Shown one piece after another: positions 1 through 8,234 of a stretch of DNA of 64,000 nt. The notes under the pieces were generated by a model that was given only the letters and a program-made list of their open reading frames with translations, was not told the DNA's origin and ran no database searches. This DNA comes from Burkholderia sp. TSV86 (GTDB lineage: Bacteria; Pseudomonadota; Gammaproteobacteria; Burkholderiales; Burkholderiaceae). The stretch covers positions 124,001 through 188,000 of the forward strand of contig NZ_LOWB01000098.1 of NCBI RefSeq assembly GCF_001522865.1, written 5' to 3'. A program made the position numbers and the translations under genes. The stretch's first letter is position 1. Every line of letters starts with the position of its first letter.

Positions 1-559
1 CCGTACGCTCATCCGCCGGCGCGTGCCAGCTACGCGACAGATATTCCGCGATCCGGTACAGCACCGCGCCTGCGGGACCGACCGGCAGCACGAACCAAAA
101 AAACACGCCGAATACGTGCCGATGCGAGGCGACCACGGCATGAATCAACGTGTGACGGACAATTTCGCCGACCGGCATATCGACCGTATCGATACCCGTC
201 CATTCGCGCAAAATGTCGCGCGCGCGCGGCACATCGTCGTTATTGAGCGCGAGATGGATATCGGTGAAGTAATGGCTGAATTGACGGAAGCCGAGCGTGA
301 AATACACGACGGCGACGTTCCACATGAACGCGAGCACGAAGCTCACTTTGTACAGCAGGAAATAGATCAGGGCGACGGCAAACACCCACGGCAGCACGAC
401 GACGAGCCACGCGAGCACTCCATGCCGCTCCTTGCCGGCGTCAAAGCCGTGCGCGGCGGTTTCCGCATGAGACTGAAACAGCGCAAAGGCCGGATTGTTC
501 GGCGACAGCGCGCGGATCTGTTCGATGATGAGCGCAAGAAGAACCGAGAAGAAAGTCAT
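1..559 (-). CDS. CobD/CbiB-family integral membrane protein (3' end beyond window)
   Basis: The frame is open from an ATG at 559 to the left edge, giving the first 186 residues. The protein opens MTFFSVLLALIIEQ, with a second hydrophobic stretch near residues 48-90 (WLVVVLPWVFAVALIYF and following). A segment near 150-180 (HAVVASHRHVFGVFFWF, then VGPAGAVLYR) resembles the conserved core of CbiB/CobD adenosylcobinamide-phosphate synthase. No other cobalamin gene is in the window, so a role in B12 synthesis is not shown here. Burkholderia carries such CobD/CbiB-like proteins of unproven function. It lies upstream-to-downstream after the Nudix gene on the same strand, about 120 bases apart. Family placement is fairly safe; function is inferred. 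Confidence 0.72.
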   Translation of the reverse strand, partial: MTFFSVLLALIIEQIRALSPNNPAFALFQSHAETAAHGFDAGKERHGVLAWLVVVLPWVFAVALIYFLLYKVSFVLAFMWNVAVVYFTLGFRQFSHYFTDIHLALNNDDVPRARDILREWTGIDTVDMPVGEIVRHTLIHAVVASHRHVFGVFFWFVLPVGPAGAVLYRIAEYLSRSWHAPADERT

Positions 560-682
560 GCGAAAGGCCGTGTTTACGGATAATTGATTTTTCGCATAAC
601 GATAGCACAGCGCGCGTGGTCAATGGCTCGTCGCATGCATCCGCCGCGGCGGCGGCGCGCGAAATAGGCGCGCGACCGAGCA

Positions 683-1396
683 CTAGGCTGCGAGAAAACG
701 ATACAGATTGCGGAGCATCCCAGCCGTGACGCCCCAGATAAAATACCGGCCGCCGCCCGCATCGCGCGGATAAGGCATCGCAAAAAACCGGCGCTCGCCA
801 CCCTGCCAATGAAATGTGCGCTCCTCGTGATGCGCCGGATTCATCAGAAAGTCGAGCGGCACTTCGAAGATCTCGGCCACTTCAAACGGGTCCGCCTGAA
901 CCGTAAACGGCGGATGCACGAGCGCGACGACGGGCGACACGCAAAAGCCGGTATTCGTCACATAGTCGGGCAGCACACCCAGCACCTCGACGTGCTCGGA
1001 CGCAAGCGCGATCTCCTCGCGCGCCTCGCGCAGCGCAGTGGCAATCGCATCGCGGTCGCCCGGCTCGCGGCGCCCGCCCGGAAAGCTGATCTGGCCCGCA
1101 TGGTCGTTCAAATGATCGGTGCGCTGCGTCAGCAACATCGTGAGGCTGCGGTTGCGCACGATAATCGGCACCAGCACGGACGCGCTGCGCAATTCGATGT
1201 CGACCGAATGCGCCTCGTGCAGCTCCTGCCGCCACTCGGGCGGCCGCGCGAACCGCTCGCGCAGGCTCGCCGGCGTCAAGCGCTCGGCCGGCACGGGGGG
1301 CAAATCCGCGCCAGTCGCGACAATCGGCAACGCTTCGGGGTCAATGATGGGGCGACGGATCAAGGGCAAGCTCTTATTCGATGAATATGGCCACAT
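683..1396 (-). CDS. CoA pyrophosphatase-type Nudix hydrolase
   Basis: 237 residues. A complete Nudix box starts at about residue 107 (GGRREPGDRDAIATALREA followed by REEI), which gives the Mg-binding REXXEE core. Directly before it stands LLTQRTDHLNDHAGQISFPG, the NuCoA signature that separates CoA pyrophosphatases from other Nudix enzymes. The expected reaction is hydrolysis of CoA or its derivatives to 3',5'-ADP and (acyl-)phosphopantetheine in the cytosol. The ATG at 1396 lies just beyond the rplS terminator, so the gene probably has its own weak promoter or is read through from the ribosomal operon. The first 60 residues are not needed for the fold, so the exact start is uncertain. Confidence 0.88.
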   Translation of the reverse strand: MWPYSSNKSLPLIRRPIIDPEALPIVATGADLPPVPAERLTPASLRERFARPPEWRQELHEAHSVDIELRSASVLVPIIVRNRSLTMLLTQRTDHLNDHAGQISFPGGRREPGDRDAIATALREAREEIALASEHVEVLGVLPDYVTNTGFCVSPVVALVHPPFTVQADPFEVAEIFEVPLDFLMNPAHHEERTFHWQGGERRFFAMPYPRDAGGGRYFIWGVTAGMLRNLYRFLAA

Positions 1397-1410
1397 TGTC
1401 GCGCCGAAAT

Positions 1411-1438
1411 AAAAAAAGCACCCTGACGGGTGCTTTTT
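1411..1438 (-). terminator. Rho-independent terminator after rplS
   Basis: The hairpin AAAAAGCACCC-TGAC-GGGTGCTTTTT has an 11-bp stem and a 4-base loop. On the minus strand it is followed by a run of seven T. It sits just after the rplS stop and ends the rpsP-rimM-trmD-rplS operon. Its own A and T flanks would also let it act in the other direction. Confidence 0.9.
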
Positions 1439-1449
1439 CCTTACAGCTC

Positions 1450-1842
1450 TTACTCTTGCGCAGCAGCAGCGGTGCGATCCTTCGACACCAGCTTCTCCTT
1501 GATTCGAGCCGATTTGCCCGAACGCTCGCGCAGGTAGTACAGCTTCGCACGGCGCACGTCGCCGCGGCGCTTGACGACGATGCTGGCCAACAGCGGCGAG
1601 TAGGTCTGGAACGTGCGCTCGACGCCTTCGCCCGACGAAATCTTGCGGACGATGAACGACGAATTCAGACCACGGTTGCGCTTCGCGATCACGACGCCTT
1701 CGTAAGCCTGAACGCGCTTGCGGTTACCTTCCACCACGTTCACGTTCACGATCACCGTGTCGCCCGGGGCGAATTCGGGGATCGTCTTGCCTGCGAGCGC
1801 GCGCTCGATCTCTTCCTGCTCAAGTTTTGCAATCAGATTCAT
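1450..1842 (-). CDS. rplS: 50S ribosomal protein L19
   Basis: 130 residues, with the L19 core clearly visible ([20 protein letters not shown], then [20 protein letters not shown] and [11 protein letters not shown]). L19 sits at the 30S-50S interface. The length is slightly above the usual 115 because of an Ala-rich tail. A good ribosome binding site, AGGAG, lies 7 bases before the ATG. It is the last gene of rpsP-rimM-trmD-rplS, 136 bases after trmD. Confidence 0.97.
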   Translation of the reverse strand: MNLIAKLEQEEIERALAGKTIPEFAPGDTVIVNVNVVEGNRKRVQAYEGVVIAKRNRGLNSSFIVRKISSGEGVERTFQTYSPLLASIVVKRRGDVRRAKLYYLRERSGKSARIKEKLVSKDRTAAAAQE

Positions 1843-1924
1843 GACTGACTCCTATAGCCATCTTGTCGGCGTTCGCACCTGCCGGTCTCCCGGCTCGGCC
1901 CCGATAGAGGATGGATTTACATCA

Positions 1925-1950
1925 GGCGCCGCCCACGCATGGACGGCGCC
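1925..1950 (-). other. Inverted repeat in the trmD-rplS gap
   Basis: A 7-bp inverted repeat (GGCGCCG ... CGGCGCC, 12-base loop) lies in the 136-base spacer between trmD and rplS. No T-run follows it, so it is not a standard terminator. It could stabilise or process the operon mRNA, since L19 must be made in much larger amounts than TrmD. The role is inference. Confidence 0.35.
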
Positions 1951-1978
1951 GCCTTTTCGCGAACGGCACGAGCGGCGC

Positions 1979-2770
1979 TCAAGACGCCTTCGCTTCCTTC
2001 GCGAGACTCGCGAGCCATGCCTCGTCGGCGCGGCTCAACAGCTTGTCGCGACGCGCCCGCTCGATCAGATCGGGACGTTTCGCGAACGTATTCTTCAGCG
2101 CTTGCTGCCGGCGCCAACGCTCGATTTCGGCATGATGGCCGCCTAGCAGCACGTCCGGCACCCGAGCACCCTCGTACTCCTCCGGGCGCGTGTAATGCGG
2201 ACAATCGAGCAACCCATCGGCAAAACTGTCCTGCACCGCCGATTGCGCGTCGTTCAACACGCCCGGCAGCTGGCGCACAACGGCATCCATCAGCGCCATC
2301 GCCGGCAGTTCGCCACCCGACAGCACGAAATCGCCGAGGCTCAGTTCCTCGTCGACGCAGCGGTCAATGAGCCGCTGGTCGATCGCTTCATAGCGGCCAC
2401 ACAGCAGCACGACGCCCTGCTCGTTCGCCATGCGCATCACTCGCGGGTGCGTGAGCGGCGCGCCTTGCGGCGACATCATCACGACACGCGGCGCCGCGAT
2501 CCCCTGCGCCGACAACGCTGCCTTCGCCGCGCTGATCGCCGCCTCCAGCGGCTTCGCAAGCATGACCATGCCTGGGCCGCCGCCGTATGGGCGATCGTCG
2601 ACGGTACGGTAATTATCGGTCGTGAAATCGCGCGGATTCCATGTGCGCAAACCGAACCGCCCCTGCTTCGCCGCGCGGCTCGTGATGCCCCAGTCGGTCA
2701 ACGCGCGAAACATCTCGGGAAACAGCGTCACGACATCGAACTGGATCGCGCTTTGCGTGGCTTCGTCCAT
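1979..2770 (-). CDS. trmD: tRNA (guanine-N1)-methyltransferase TrmD
   Basis: 263 residues. TrmD methylates G37 of tRNAs with SAM and prevents +1 frameshifting. Visible family features are the N-terminal [24 protein letters not shown], the deep SAM-knot region [15 protein letters not shown], and [15 protein letters not shown]. The catalytic Asp lies in the VLNDAQS / PHYTRPEEY region. The ATG immediately follows the TGA stop of rimM (TGAATG), so the two are probably translationally coupled. Confidence 0.97.
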   Translation of the reverse strand: MDEATQSAIQFDVVTLFPEMFRALTDWGITSRAAKQGRFGLRTWNPRDFTTDNYRTVDDRPYGGGPGMVMLAKPLEAAISAAKAALSAQGIAAPRVVMMSPQGAPLTHPRVMRMANEQGVVLLCGRYEAIDQRLIDRCVDEELSLGDFVLSGGELPAMALMDAVVRQLPGVLNDAQSAVQDSFADGLLDCPHYTRPEEYEGARVPDVLLGGHHAEIERWRRQQALKNTFAKRPDLIERARRDKLLSRADEAWLASLAKEAKAS

Positions 2771-3460
2771 TCAGTAATCGGCTTCCCAGTCGACGACAAT
2801 GCGCCCCGCCGCTTGCTCTACCGCCTTGACATATACGCCGACGAACGGAATCAGCCGCTCACCGGTTTTCGGCTGGCCATCGTTGCCGGTTGCCGGATAT
2901 TCGACGCGCATGATCGAATGCGCACCGTTGTCGATCATGTCGGCGACCTTGCCAAGCGTGATACCCGCCTCGTTGACCACATCAAGGCCGATCAGATCGA
3001 CCCAGTAAAACTCACCGTCGGACAACGCCGGAAAATCGCCGCGGCGCACGAACACGCGAAAGCCACGCAGCGCGAGCGCGGCGTCGCGATCGGCCAAACC
3101 CGCAGGATGCGCGACGATCGCGTCCCCATGCGGCTTCGCCTGGACGATGCGCGCGGATTTGCGCTCCCCGCCTTTCTGCAACCACCAGTGGCCGGCCTTC
3201 AACAGCGCGTCGCCGCCGCGCCCTGCGCCGGCATGGGCCGCGATTTTGATCCAGCCCTTGAGACCGTATGCATCGACCACCGCGCCGACTTCGACCGCAT
3301 CATCCGGCCAAGATTGCGCCGACTCGATGCGAACTGCCTCTGAATCCGCCGGGCCGCCGCCCGCTCCGTCCGACGGAGCGCGCTCGGCCGGCTTGCGGAC
3401 AAATACGCCAAACGGCGCCGGCTGTCCGCGCTTCGCACCGCCGGAATCGTGACCGGACAT
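2771..3460 (-). CDS. rimM: Ribosome maturation factor RimM
   Basis: 229 residues. RimM helps assemble the 30S head and binds S19. The RimM N-terminal domain begins near residue 57 ([18 protein letters not shown]) and the PRC-barrel-like C-terminal domain follows ([18 protein letters not shown], then [10 protein letters not shown]). Usual RimM is about 170-180 residues. Here about 55 polar, Gly/Ala/Pro-rich residues precede the first domain. The start is supported by AGGTGG upstream of the ATG at 3460, so the extension looks real. It lies 42 bases after rpsP. Confidence 0.95.
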   Translation of the reverse strand: MSGHDSGGAKRGQPAPFGVFVRKPAERAPSDGAGGGPADSEAVRIESAQSWPDDAVEVGAVVDAYGLKGWIKIAAHAGAGRGGDALLKAGHWWLQKGGERKSARIVQAKPHGDAIVAHPAGLADRDAALALRGFRVFVRRGDFPALSDGEFYWVDLIGLDVVNEAGITLGKVADMIDNGAHSIMRVEYPATGNDGQPKTGERLIPFVGVYVKAVEQAAGRIVVDWEADY

Positions 3461-3502
3461 CAGACCACCTCGCAGCCAGCACTTCCGGCAGACCGAGCCA
3501 TA

Positions 3503-3757
3503 TTAGGCAGCCGGCTGCGCCTTCTGCGCTTGCTTCACGAGACGCTCGACGGTCGGCGACAGCTGTGCGCCCACGCCTTGCCAGTACGTCAGACGGTCTT
3601 GAGCGATACGCAGCGCTTCGCCCTTCGTCGCGACCGGGTTGTAGAAACCGACGCGCTCAATGAAACGGCCGTCACGACGGTTGCGCGAATCGGTAGCGAC
3701 GATGTTGTAGAACGGGCGCTTCTTCGAGCCGCCGCGAGCCAGACGGATGATGACCAT
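3503..3757 (-). CDS. rpsP: 30S ribosomal protein S16
   Basis: 84 residues beginning [19 protein letters not shown], the exact S16 family start. It then carries the conserved [14 protein letters not shown] stretch and an Ala-rich tail. A longer in-frame ATG at 3958 would add 67 basic residues with no S16 similarity. The ATG at 3757 has a GAAGGA binding site 6-7 bases upstream and is preferred. First gene of the ribosomal operon. Confidence 0.97.
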   Translation of the reverse strand: MVIIRLARGGSKKRPFYNIVATDSRNRRDGRFIERVGFYNPVATKGEALRIAQDRLTYWQGVGAQLSPTVERLVKQAQKAQPAA

Positions 3758-4285
3758 ATGAATTCCTTCGGGAAACCGGGTTCGAAAACGAAAACTACTG
3801 AAACGTGAGATTATAGCCCGAAATTGATGGCGCAACAAACACTTACCAGCCCAAAAACGTTGACGCCATACGCTGGGCCCTTGCCGTTTTCTTATTGCCG
3901 ATGGCTCGCGCGCTTTTTGTGGCGGCGCGCCTGGCAAAAAATGTCTCGTTCTCGCCACAGCTTTCGTGACCGCCGCCGGTTTCGCGCGCCGCGATCAGCC
4001 GTTTTCGGCACCGTTTGCGTGGGCGGCTGTGAACTGGATGCCATGGCCGCGCCGAATATTGGATGCCGTCGAACGATGGCGGTGGCGGCAAGTCGCCCGC
4101 GAACGGCAACGATACGACCACTCGCTGCCGATACATGACCAATGGCGGACATCCCGCCACGAGCGCGACACATTGACGCAATCATCACATGACCACGAAG
4201 CGCCCCTGAGCGTAGAATGCCAGCCGGCCGCGACGCTCCGGCAACCCGGAGGCGTTCGCATGGTAAGACCCCCAACCGGCAAGTC
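3758..4285. other. Intergenic region between rpsP and the TM2 gene
   Basis: 528 bases between two divergent genes. It should hold the rpsP operon promoter on the minus strand (an AT-richer patch lies at about 3790-3850) and the promoter of the TM2 gene on the plus strand. I see no convincing gene; open frames here lack family resemblance and overlap each other on both strands. Confidence 0.5.
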
Positions 4286-4753
4286 ATGTCAAGCAGCCCG
4301 TCCACGCCGCCCCGCTTCCGATCAAAGACCCTCACCGCCCTGCTCGCTTTCCTGTTCGGCTCGCTCGGCGCGCACCGCTTCTATCTGTACGGCTGGAAAG
4401 ATCTCGCGGGCTGGGCGCACGTACTCGCAACGATCATCGGTATCCCAGGCTTTCTGCTGCTCGCAGCGACGCAGCGTACTGCAACGCTCGGCTGGGGCCT
4501 CGCGTTACCCGGCGCGATCTCGCTGCTCGCGGCGTTTCTTGCTGCACTCGTCTACGGACTGCGCGCGGACGACAAATGGGATTCCCAATTCAACGCCGGC
4601 ACCGGCCGGCATAGCCGATCGGGCTGGGGCGTCGTGTTCATTGTGATTTTCTCGCTGCTGATCGGCGCATTCCTGCTCATGACGGGGCTCGCGCTCGCTT
4701 TCCAGACGTATTTCGAGGCCCAGGTCGAAGCCGCGAAACAGATTTCGCAATAA
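4286..4753 (+). CDS. TM2 domain membrane protein
   Basis: 155 residues from the ATG at 4286. A TM2-type motif is visible near the start (ALLAFLFGSLGAHRFYLYG), followed by two further hydrophobic stretches (LATIIGIPGFLLLA and SLLAAFLAALVYGL) and a C-terminal one (VVFIVIFSLLIGAFLLM). It is therefore a small inner-membrane protein of unknown role. The start is uncertain: the only other in-frame ATG is at 4217, and neither has a strong binding site at the right distance. Confidence 0.75.
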   Translation: MSSSPSTPPRFRSKTLTALLAFLFGSLGAHRFYLYGWKDLAGWAHVLATIIGIPGFLLLAATQRTATLGWGLALPGAISLLAAFLAALVYGLRADDKWDSQFNAGTGRHSRSGWGVVFIVIFSLLIGAFLLMTGLALAFQTYFEAQVEAAKQISQ

Positions 4754-4808
4754 CGGGCGTGCACGCGCGATCAACGCGCCAAGGTTCGAGGGCAGCGGAA
4801 ATCGACGC

Positions 4809-5960
4809 TCAAAACAGGTCCAATTGCGGACTCTCGCCAGCCGGCGCCGCAATGCGCCGCTGCCTTGCGATGACGGATGGACGTGGCGGCGCACGAAACT
4901 GCGTGAAATCGAGAATGCCGCGCGTCCGCTCGTTGAGGCCGTAACGCTTGACCGCCATCCGAAAGCGCTGTTTGAGCACATCCGCCCACATCCCGTCTCC
5001 TTTCATCCGCGTGCTGAAATTGGCGTCATAGTCCTTCCCGCCACGCATGTCCCGCACGCGAGCCATCACCCGCTCAGCGCGATCAGGGAAATGGGCAGCC
5101 AGCCATTCAGCAAAAAGCGGCGCCACTTCCCATGGCAAGCGCAGCACGATATAGCTGGCGTGCGTTGCGCCTGCGTCCGCGCACGCTTCAAGCACGCGCT
5201 CAAGATCGGGCTCCGTAACGAACGGAATCATCGGCGCAACGCTCACGCCGACCGGCACGCCCGCGTCGCGCAGCGCCCGGATCGTCCGGAGCCGGCGGGA
5301 GGGCGTTGCCGCACGCGGTTCGAGTGCACGCGCAAGCTCGGCATCGAGCGTCGTGATCGTGACCGCCGCCATCACCTGCCCGCGCGCCGCCATCGGCGCA
5401 AGCAGGTCCAGATCACGCTCGATCAACGACGACTTCGTGATCGCCGCAAACGGCTGACCATGATCGTGCATCACCTGGATCACCTGCCGCGTGATCCGCA
5501 GATCGCGCTCGACCGGCTGATACGCGTCGGTGCTGACGCCAAGCGCAATCGGCTCCGGCACGTAGCGCGGCTTCGCGAGTTCGCGTTCGAGCAATTCAGC
5601 CGCGTTTACCTTCGCATAGATTCGGCTTTCGAAATCGAGCCCAGGCGATAGCCCGAGGTAGCTGTGCGTCGGCCTCGCGAAACAATAAATGCAGCCATGT
5701 TCACAGCCGCGATACGGGTTCAGCGACACATTGAACGGAATGTCCGGCGACACGTTGCGCGTGAGAATGGTTCTCGCGCGCTCCTCGAATACCTGCGTGC
5801 GCAACACCGGCGGCTCGCCCCCCTCGCCGCGCGGCCAACCGTCGTCGACCGTCTCGCGCTCGAGCGTCTCGTAACGCCCTTGCAGATTGCCAACCGCACC
5901 GCGCCCTTTGCGCAGCACGGGCGGCGCCACCGGATATTCGACGTCGGATCGATCGCTCAT
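4809..5960 (-). CDS. Radical SAM protein of the PA0069/SplB-like family
   Basis: 383 residues. The [4Fe-4S] site is CEHGCIYCFARPTH near residue 90, a CX3CX2C radical SAM motif in the 'RGCEHGCIYC' context typical of the PA0069 family and of spore photoproduct lyase relatives. Downstream are the SAM-binding strands (AAITKSSLIERDLDLL) and KDYDANFSTRMKG. The substrate is unknown. The ATG at 5960 has AAGGGG about 9 bases upstream; a GTG directly before it is less likely. It is followed by convergent TM2 gene. Confidence 0.85.
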   Translation of the reverse strand: MSDRSDVEYPVAPPVLRKGRGAVGNLQGRYETLERETVDDGWPRGEGGEPPVLRTQVFEERARTILTRNVSPDIPFNVSLNPYRGCEHGCIYCFARPTHSYLGLSPGLDFESRIYAKVNAAELLERELAKPRYVPEPIALGVSTDAYQPVERDLRITRQVIQVMHDHGQPFAAITKSSLIERDLDLLAPMAARGQVMAAVTITTLDAELARALEPRAATPSRRLRTIRALRDAGVPVGVSVAPMIPFVTEPDLERVLEACADAGATHASYIVLRLPWEVAPLFAEWLAAHFPDRAERVMARVRDMRGGKDYDANFSTRMKGDGMWADVLKQRFRMAVKRYGLNERTRGILDFTQFRAPPRPSVIARQRRIAAPAGESPQLDLF

Positions 5961-6084
5961 CACACCCCTTGGAAGCAGCCGCGACCCCCATCGAACACGG
6001 CCGCCGATACTGTATATTTATACAGCATCCGATCCGCCGCGCCAAGCGTTTCGTATCCGCCGCCCTACCCGTGCAATCGAGCCC

Positions 6085-6573
6085 TCATTCTCCGACCGAG
6101 ATCGTCAGCGTCTCCTTGATCTCCTCCATCACGACATAACTCTTCGACTGCACCGCGCCCGGCAATTGCAGCAGGATGTCGCCAAGCAGCTTCCGGTAAT
6201 CGGCCATCTCGCCGATCCGTGCCTTGATCAAGTAGTCGAAATCGCCGGACACGAGATGGCATTCGAGCACCTCGTCGATCTTCATCACCTCCCGGCGGAA
6301 CTGCTCGAACATGTTGCCGTTCTTGTGGTCGAGCGTGATCTCGACGAACACCAACAGCGCCGCGCCGAGCTGCGCCGGATCGACATGCGCGTGATAGCCG
6401 GTGATCACGCCATCGCGCTCCATGCGCCGCACTCGCTCGATACAAGGTGTGACCGTCAGGCCGACCTGCTCGGCGAGATCCTTCATCGCCATCCGGCCAT
6501 CCGCTTGCAGAAGCTTCAGAATGCGCCGGTCGAGCTTGTCGAGCGCGCGTACTGGCTGACGTTGAGTTCTCAT
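6085..6573 (-). CDS. Lrp/AsnC-family transcriptional regulator
   Basis: 162 residues. The N-terminal AsnC-type helix-turn-helix (LDKLDRRILKLLQADGRMAM, then ERVRRMERDGVITGYHA) is followed by the RAM ligand-binding domain (ALLVFVEITLDHKN, LVSGDFDYLIKARIGEM). It is transcribed away from dadA across a 144-base AT-rich gap. In other proteobacteria Lrp-type regulators adjacent to dad genes respond to alanine, so this one is probably the local regulator of dadA. That link is inference from position. Confidence 0.93.
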   Translation of the reverse strand: MRTQRQPVRALDKLDRRILKLLQADGRMAMKDLAEQVGLTVTPCIERVRRMERDGVITGYHAHVDPAQLGAALLVFVEITLDHKNGNMFEQFRREVMKIDEVLECHLVSGDFDYLIKARIGEMADYRKLLGDILLQLPGAVQSKSYVVMEEIKETLTISVGE

Positions 6574-6717
6574 CGTTTTTTACTGAAAATCAGAAAAATA
6601 CAATAACAAAACCTACATACTCAAAAATATCATAGCGCAAAAAACTAGGTCGGATGAAGACTACAGGACGCATCGGTCGCCGCGTGCATCATCCGCCGTT
6701 TTCGAACTGGAGCAGCT
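6574..6717. promoter_or_regulatory. Divergent promoter region of the lrp-type gene and dadA
   Basis: The 144-base gap is strikingly AT-rich compared with its surroundings, especially 6572-6650, which contains several A tracts. It must carry both promoters and, if the neighbour is the regulator, its operators. The dadA start is preceded by GGAG 5 bases before the ATG at 6718. Individual boxes cannot be fixed by eye. Confidence 0.55.
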
Positions 6718-8019
6718 ATGCGTGTGGTTATTTTGGGCAGCGGCGTGGTCGGCGTGGCGAGCGCTTATTATTTGGCGCGCGCGGGGCATGAAGTCACCGT
6801 GATCGATCGCGAGGCCGGCCCCGCGCTCGAGACGAGCTTTGCGAACGCCGGCCAGATCTCGCCAGGCTACGCGGCGCCATGGGCGGCGCCGGGTGTGCCG
6901 CTGAAGGCGCTCAAATGGATGTTCGAAAAGCACGCGCCGCTTGCGATCCGCCTCGACGGCACGCGCTTCCAGCTGCAATGGATGTGGCAGATGTTGCGCA
7001 ATTGCAGCGCCGAGCGCTACACCCTGAATAAGGGCCGCATGGTCCGTCTCGCCGAATACAGCCGCGACTGCCTGCAGGCGCTGCGCGCCGACACCGGCAT
7101 CCAGTACGAAGGCCGCACGGGCGGCACGCTTCAGGTATTTCGCACGCAGCAGCAGCTCGATGGCGCCGCGAAGGACATCGCCGTGCTGCGCGACGCGAAC
7201 GTGCCGTTCGAGTTGCTGTCGGCAAGCGAGTTGCAAAAGGCCGAGCCGGCGCTTGCCGCCGTCTCGCACAAGCTGACGGGCGGCCTGCGGCTGCCGGGCG
7301 ACGAAACGGGCGACTGCCAGCTTTTCACGACGCGCCTGGCCGCGCTCGCCGAACAACTCGGCGTGACATTCCGCTTCAATACGCGCATCGACGCGCTCGC
7401 GATCGCGGGCGGCAAGATCGCTGGCGTGCAATGCGGCAGCGAGCATAGCGGCACCGAGATCGTGCGCGCGGACGCATACGTGGTCGCGCTCGGTGCGTAT
7501 TCGACGAACTTCATCGCGAATCTCGTGAAGATTCCGGTCTACCCGCTCAAGGGCTATTCGATCACCGCACCGATCGTCGATGCGGCGAAAGCGCCCGTGT
7601 CCACCGTGCTCGACGAAACCTACAAGATCGCGATCACTCGTTTCGACGAGCGCATCCGCGTCGGCGGGATGGCGGAAATCGTCGGCTTCGACAAGGGACT
7701 GCGCGAAGCGCGCCGCGAGACGCTCGAAATGTGCGTGAACGATCTGTTCCCTGGCGGCGGCGATACGTCGAACGCGACGTTCTGGACCGGGTTGCGGCCC
7801 ATGACGCCGGACGGCACGCCGATCGTCGGCCGCACGCCCGTATCGAATCTGTTCCTCAACACTGGCCATGGCACGCTCGGCTGGACGATGTCGTGCGGCT
7901 CGGGCCAACTGCTCGCGGATCTGATCTCGGGCAAGCAGCCGGCGATCCGCGCGGACGATCTGTCGGTGCACCGGTATTTGCGCGAGACGGACGGCGAGCA
8001 TCGCCCCGCGTACGCATAA
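6718..8019 (+). CDS. dadA: D-amino acid dehydrogenase, small subunit
   Basis: 433 residues. The FAD-binding fold opens the protein ([20 protein letters not shown], then VTVIDRE). The DadA core ([19 protein letters not shown]) and the C-terminal FAD-contact region ([18 protein letters not shown]) are intact. DadA oxidatively deaminates D-alanine and other D-amino acids to keto acids and passes electrons to the respiratory chain at the inner membrane. Length matches the family. No alanine racemase gene follows in this window, unlike the enterobacterial dadAX pair. Confidence 0.96.
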   Translation: MRVVILGSGVVGVASAYYLARAGHEVTVIDREAGPALETSFANAGQISPGYAAPWAAPGVPLKALKWMFEKHAPLAIRLDGTRFQLQWMWQMLRNCSAERYTLNKGRMVRLAEYSRDCLQALRADTGIQYEGRTGGTLQVFRTQQQLDGAAKDIAVLRDANVPFELLSASELQKAEPALAAVSHKLTGGLRLPGDETGDCQLFTTRLAALAEQLGVTFRFNTRIDALAIAGGKIAGVQCGSEHSGTEIVRADAYVVALGAYSTNFIANLVKIPVYPLKGYSITAPIVDAAKAPVSTVLDETYKIAITRFDERIRVGGMAEIVGFDKGLREARRETLEMCVNDLFPGGGDTSNATFWTGLRPMTPDGTPIVGRTPVSNLFLNTGHGTLGWTMSCGSGQLLADLISGKQPAIRADDLSVHRYLRETDGEHRPAYA

Positions 8020-8097
8020 CGCATTGGCCCGCGCACGCTGCGCGATTCGTTCGCGTCGATTCAATCAAGCGAAAGCGCAAAAAACAACCGGTTCGAG

Positions 8098-8139
8098 AAA
8101 AACACCCCAAGGGCTGGATCTATGTCCGCCATTGGGGTG
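8098..8139 (-). terminator. Possible terminator between convergent dadA and acyl-CoA dehydrogenase genes
   Basis: An 8-bp inverted repeat CACCCCAA / TTGGGGTG with a 21-base loop is flanked on its left by five A, which read as T-run on the minus strand after the acyl-CoA dehydrogenase gene. The loop is long, so this is a moderate candidate. Confidence 0.35.
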
Positions 8140-8234
8140 CGGCTCAAAAGGCACCGTTCAAAGGGCGCCGCTTGTTGTTGGCCGGTCAACTCATCATCGC
8201 CGCGGCACGCCGGCCACCCGGTTCGCGCGGCGCA

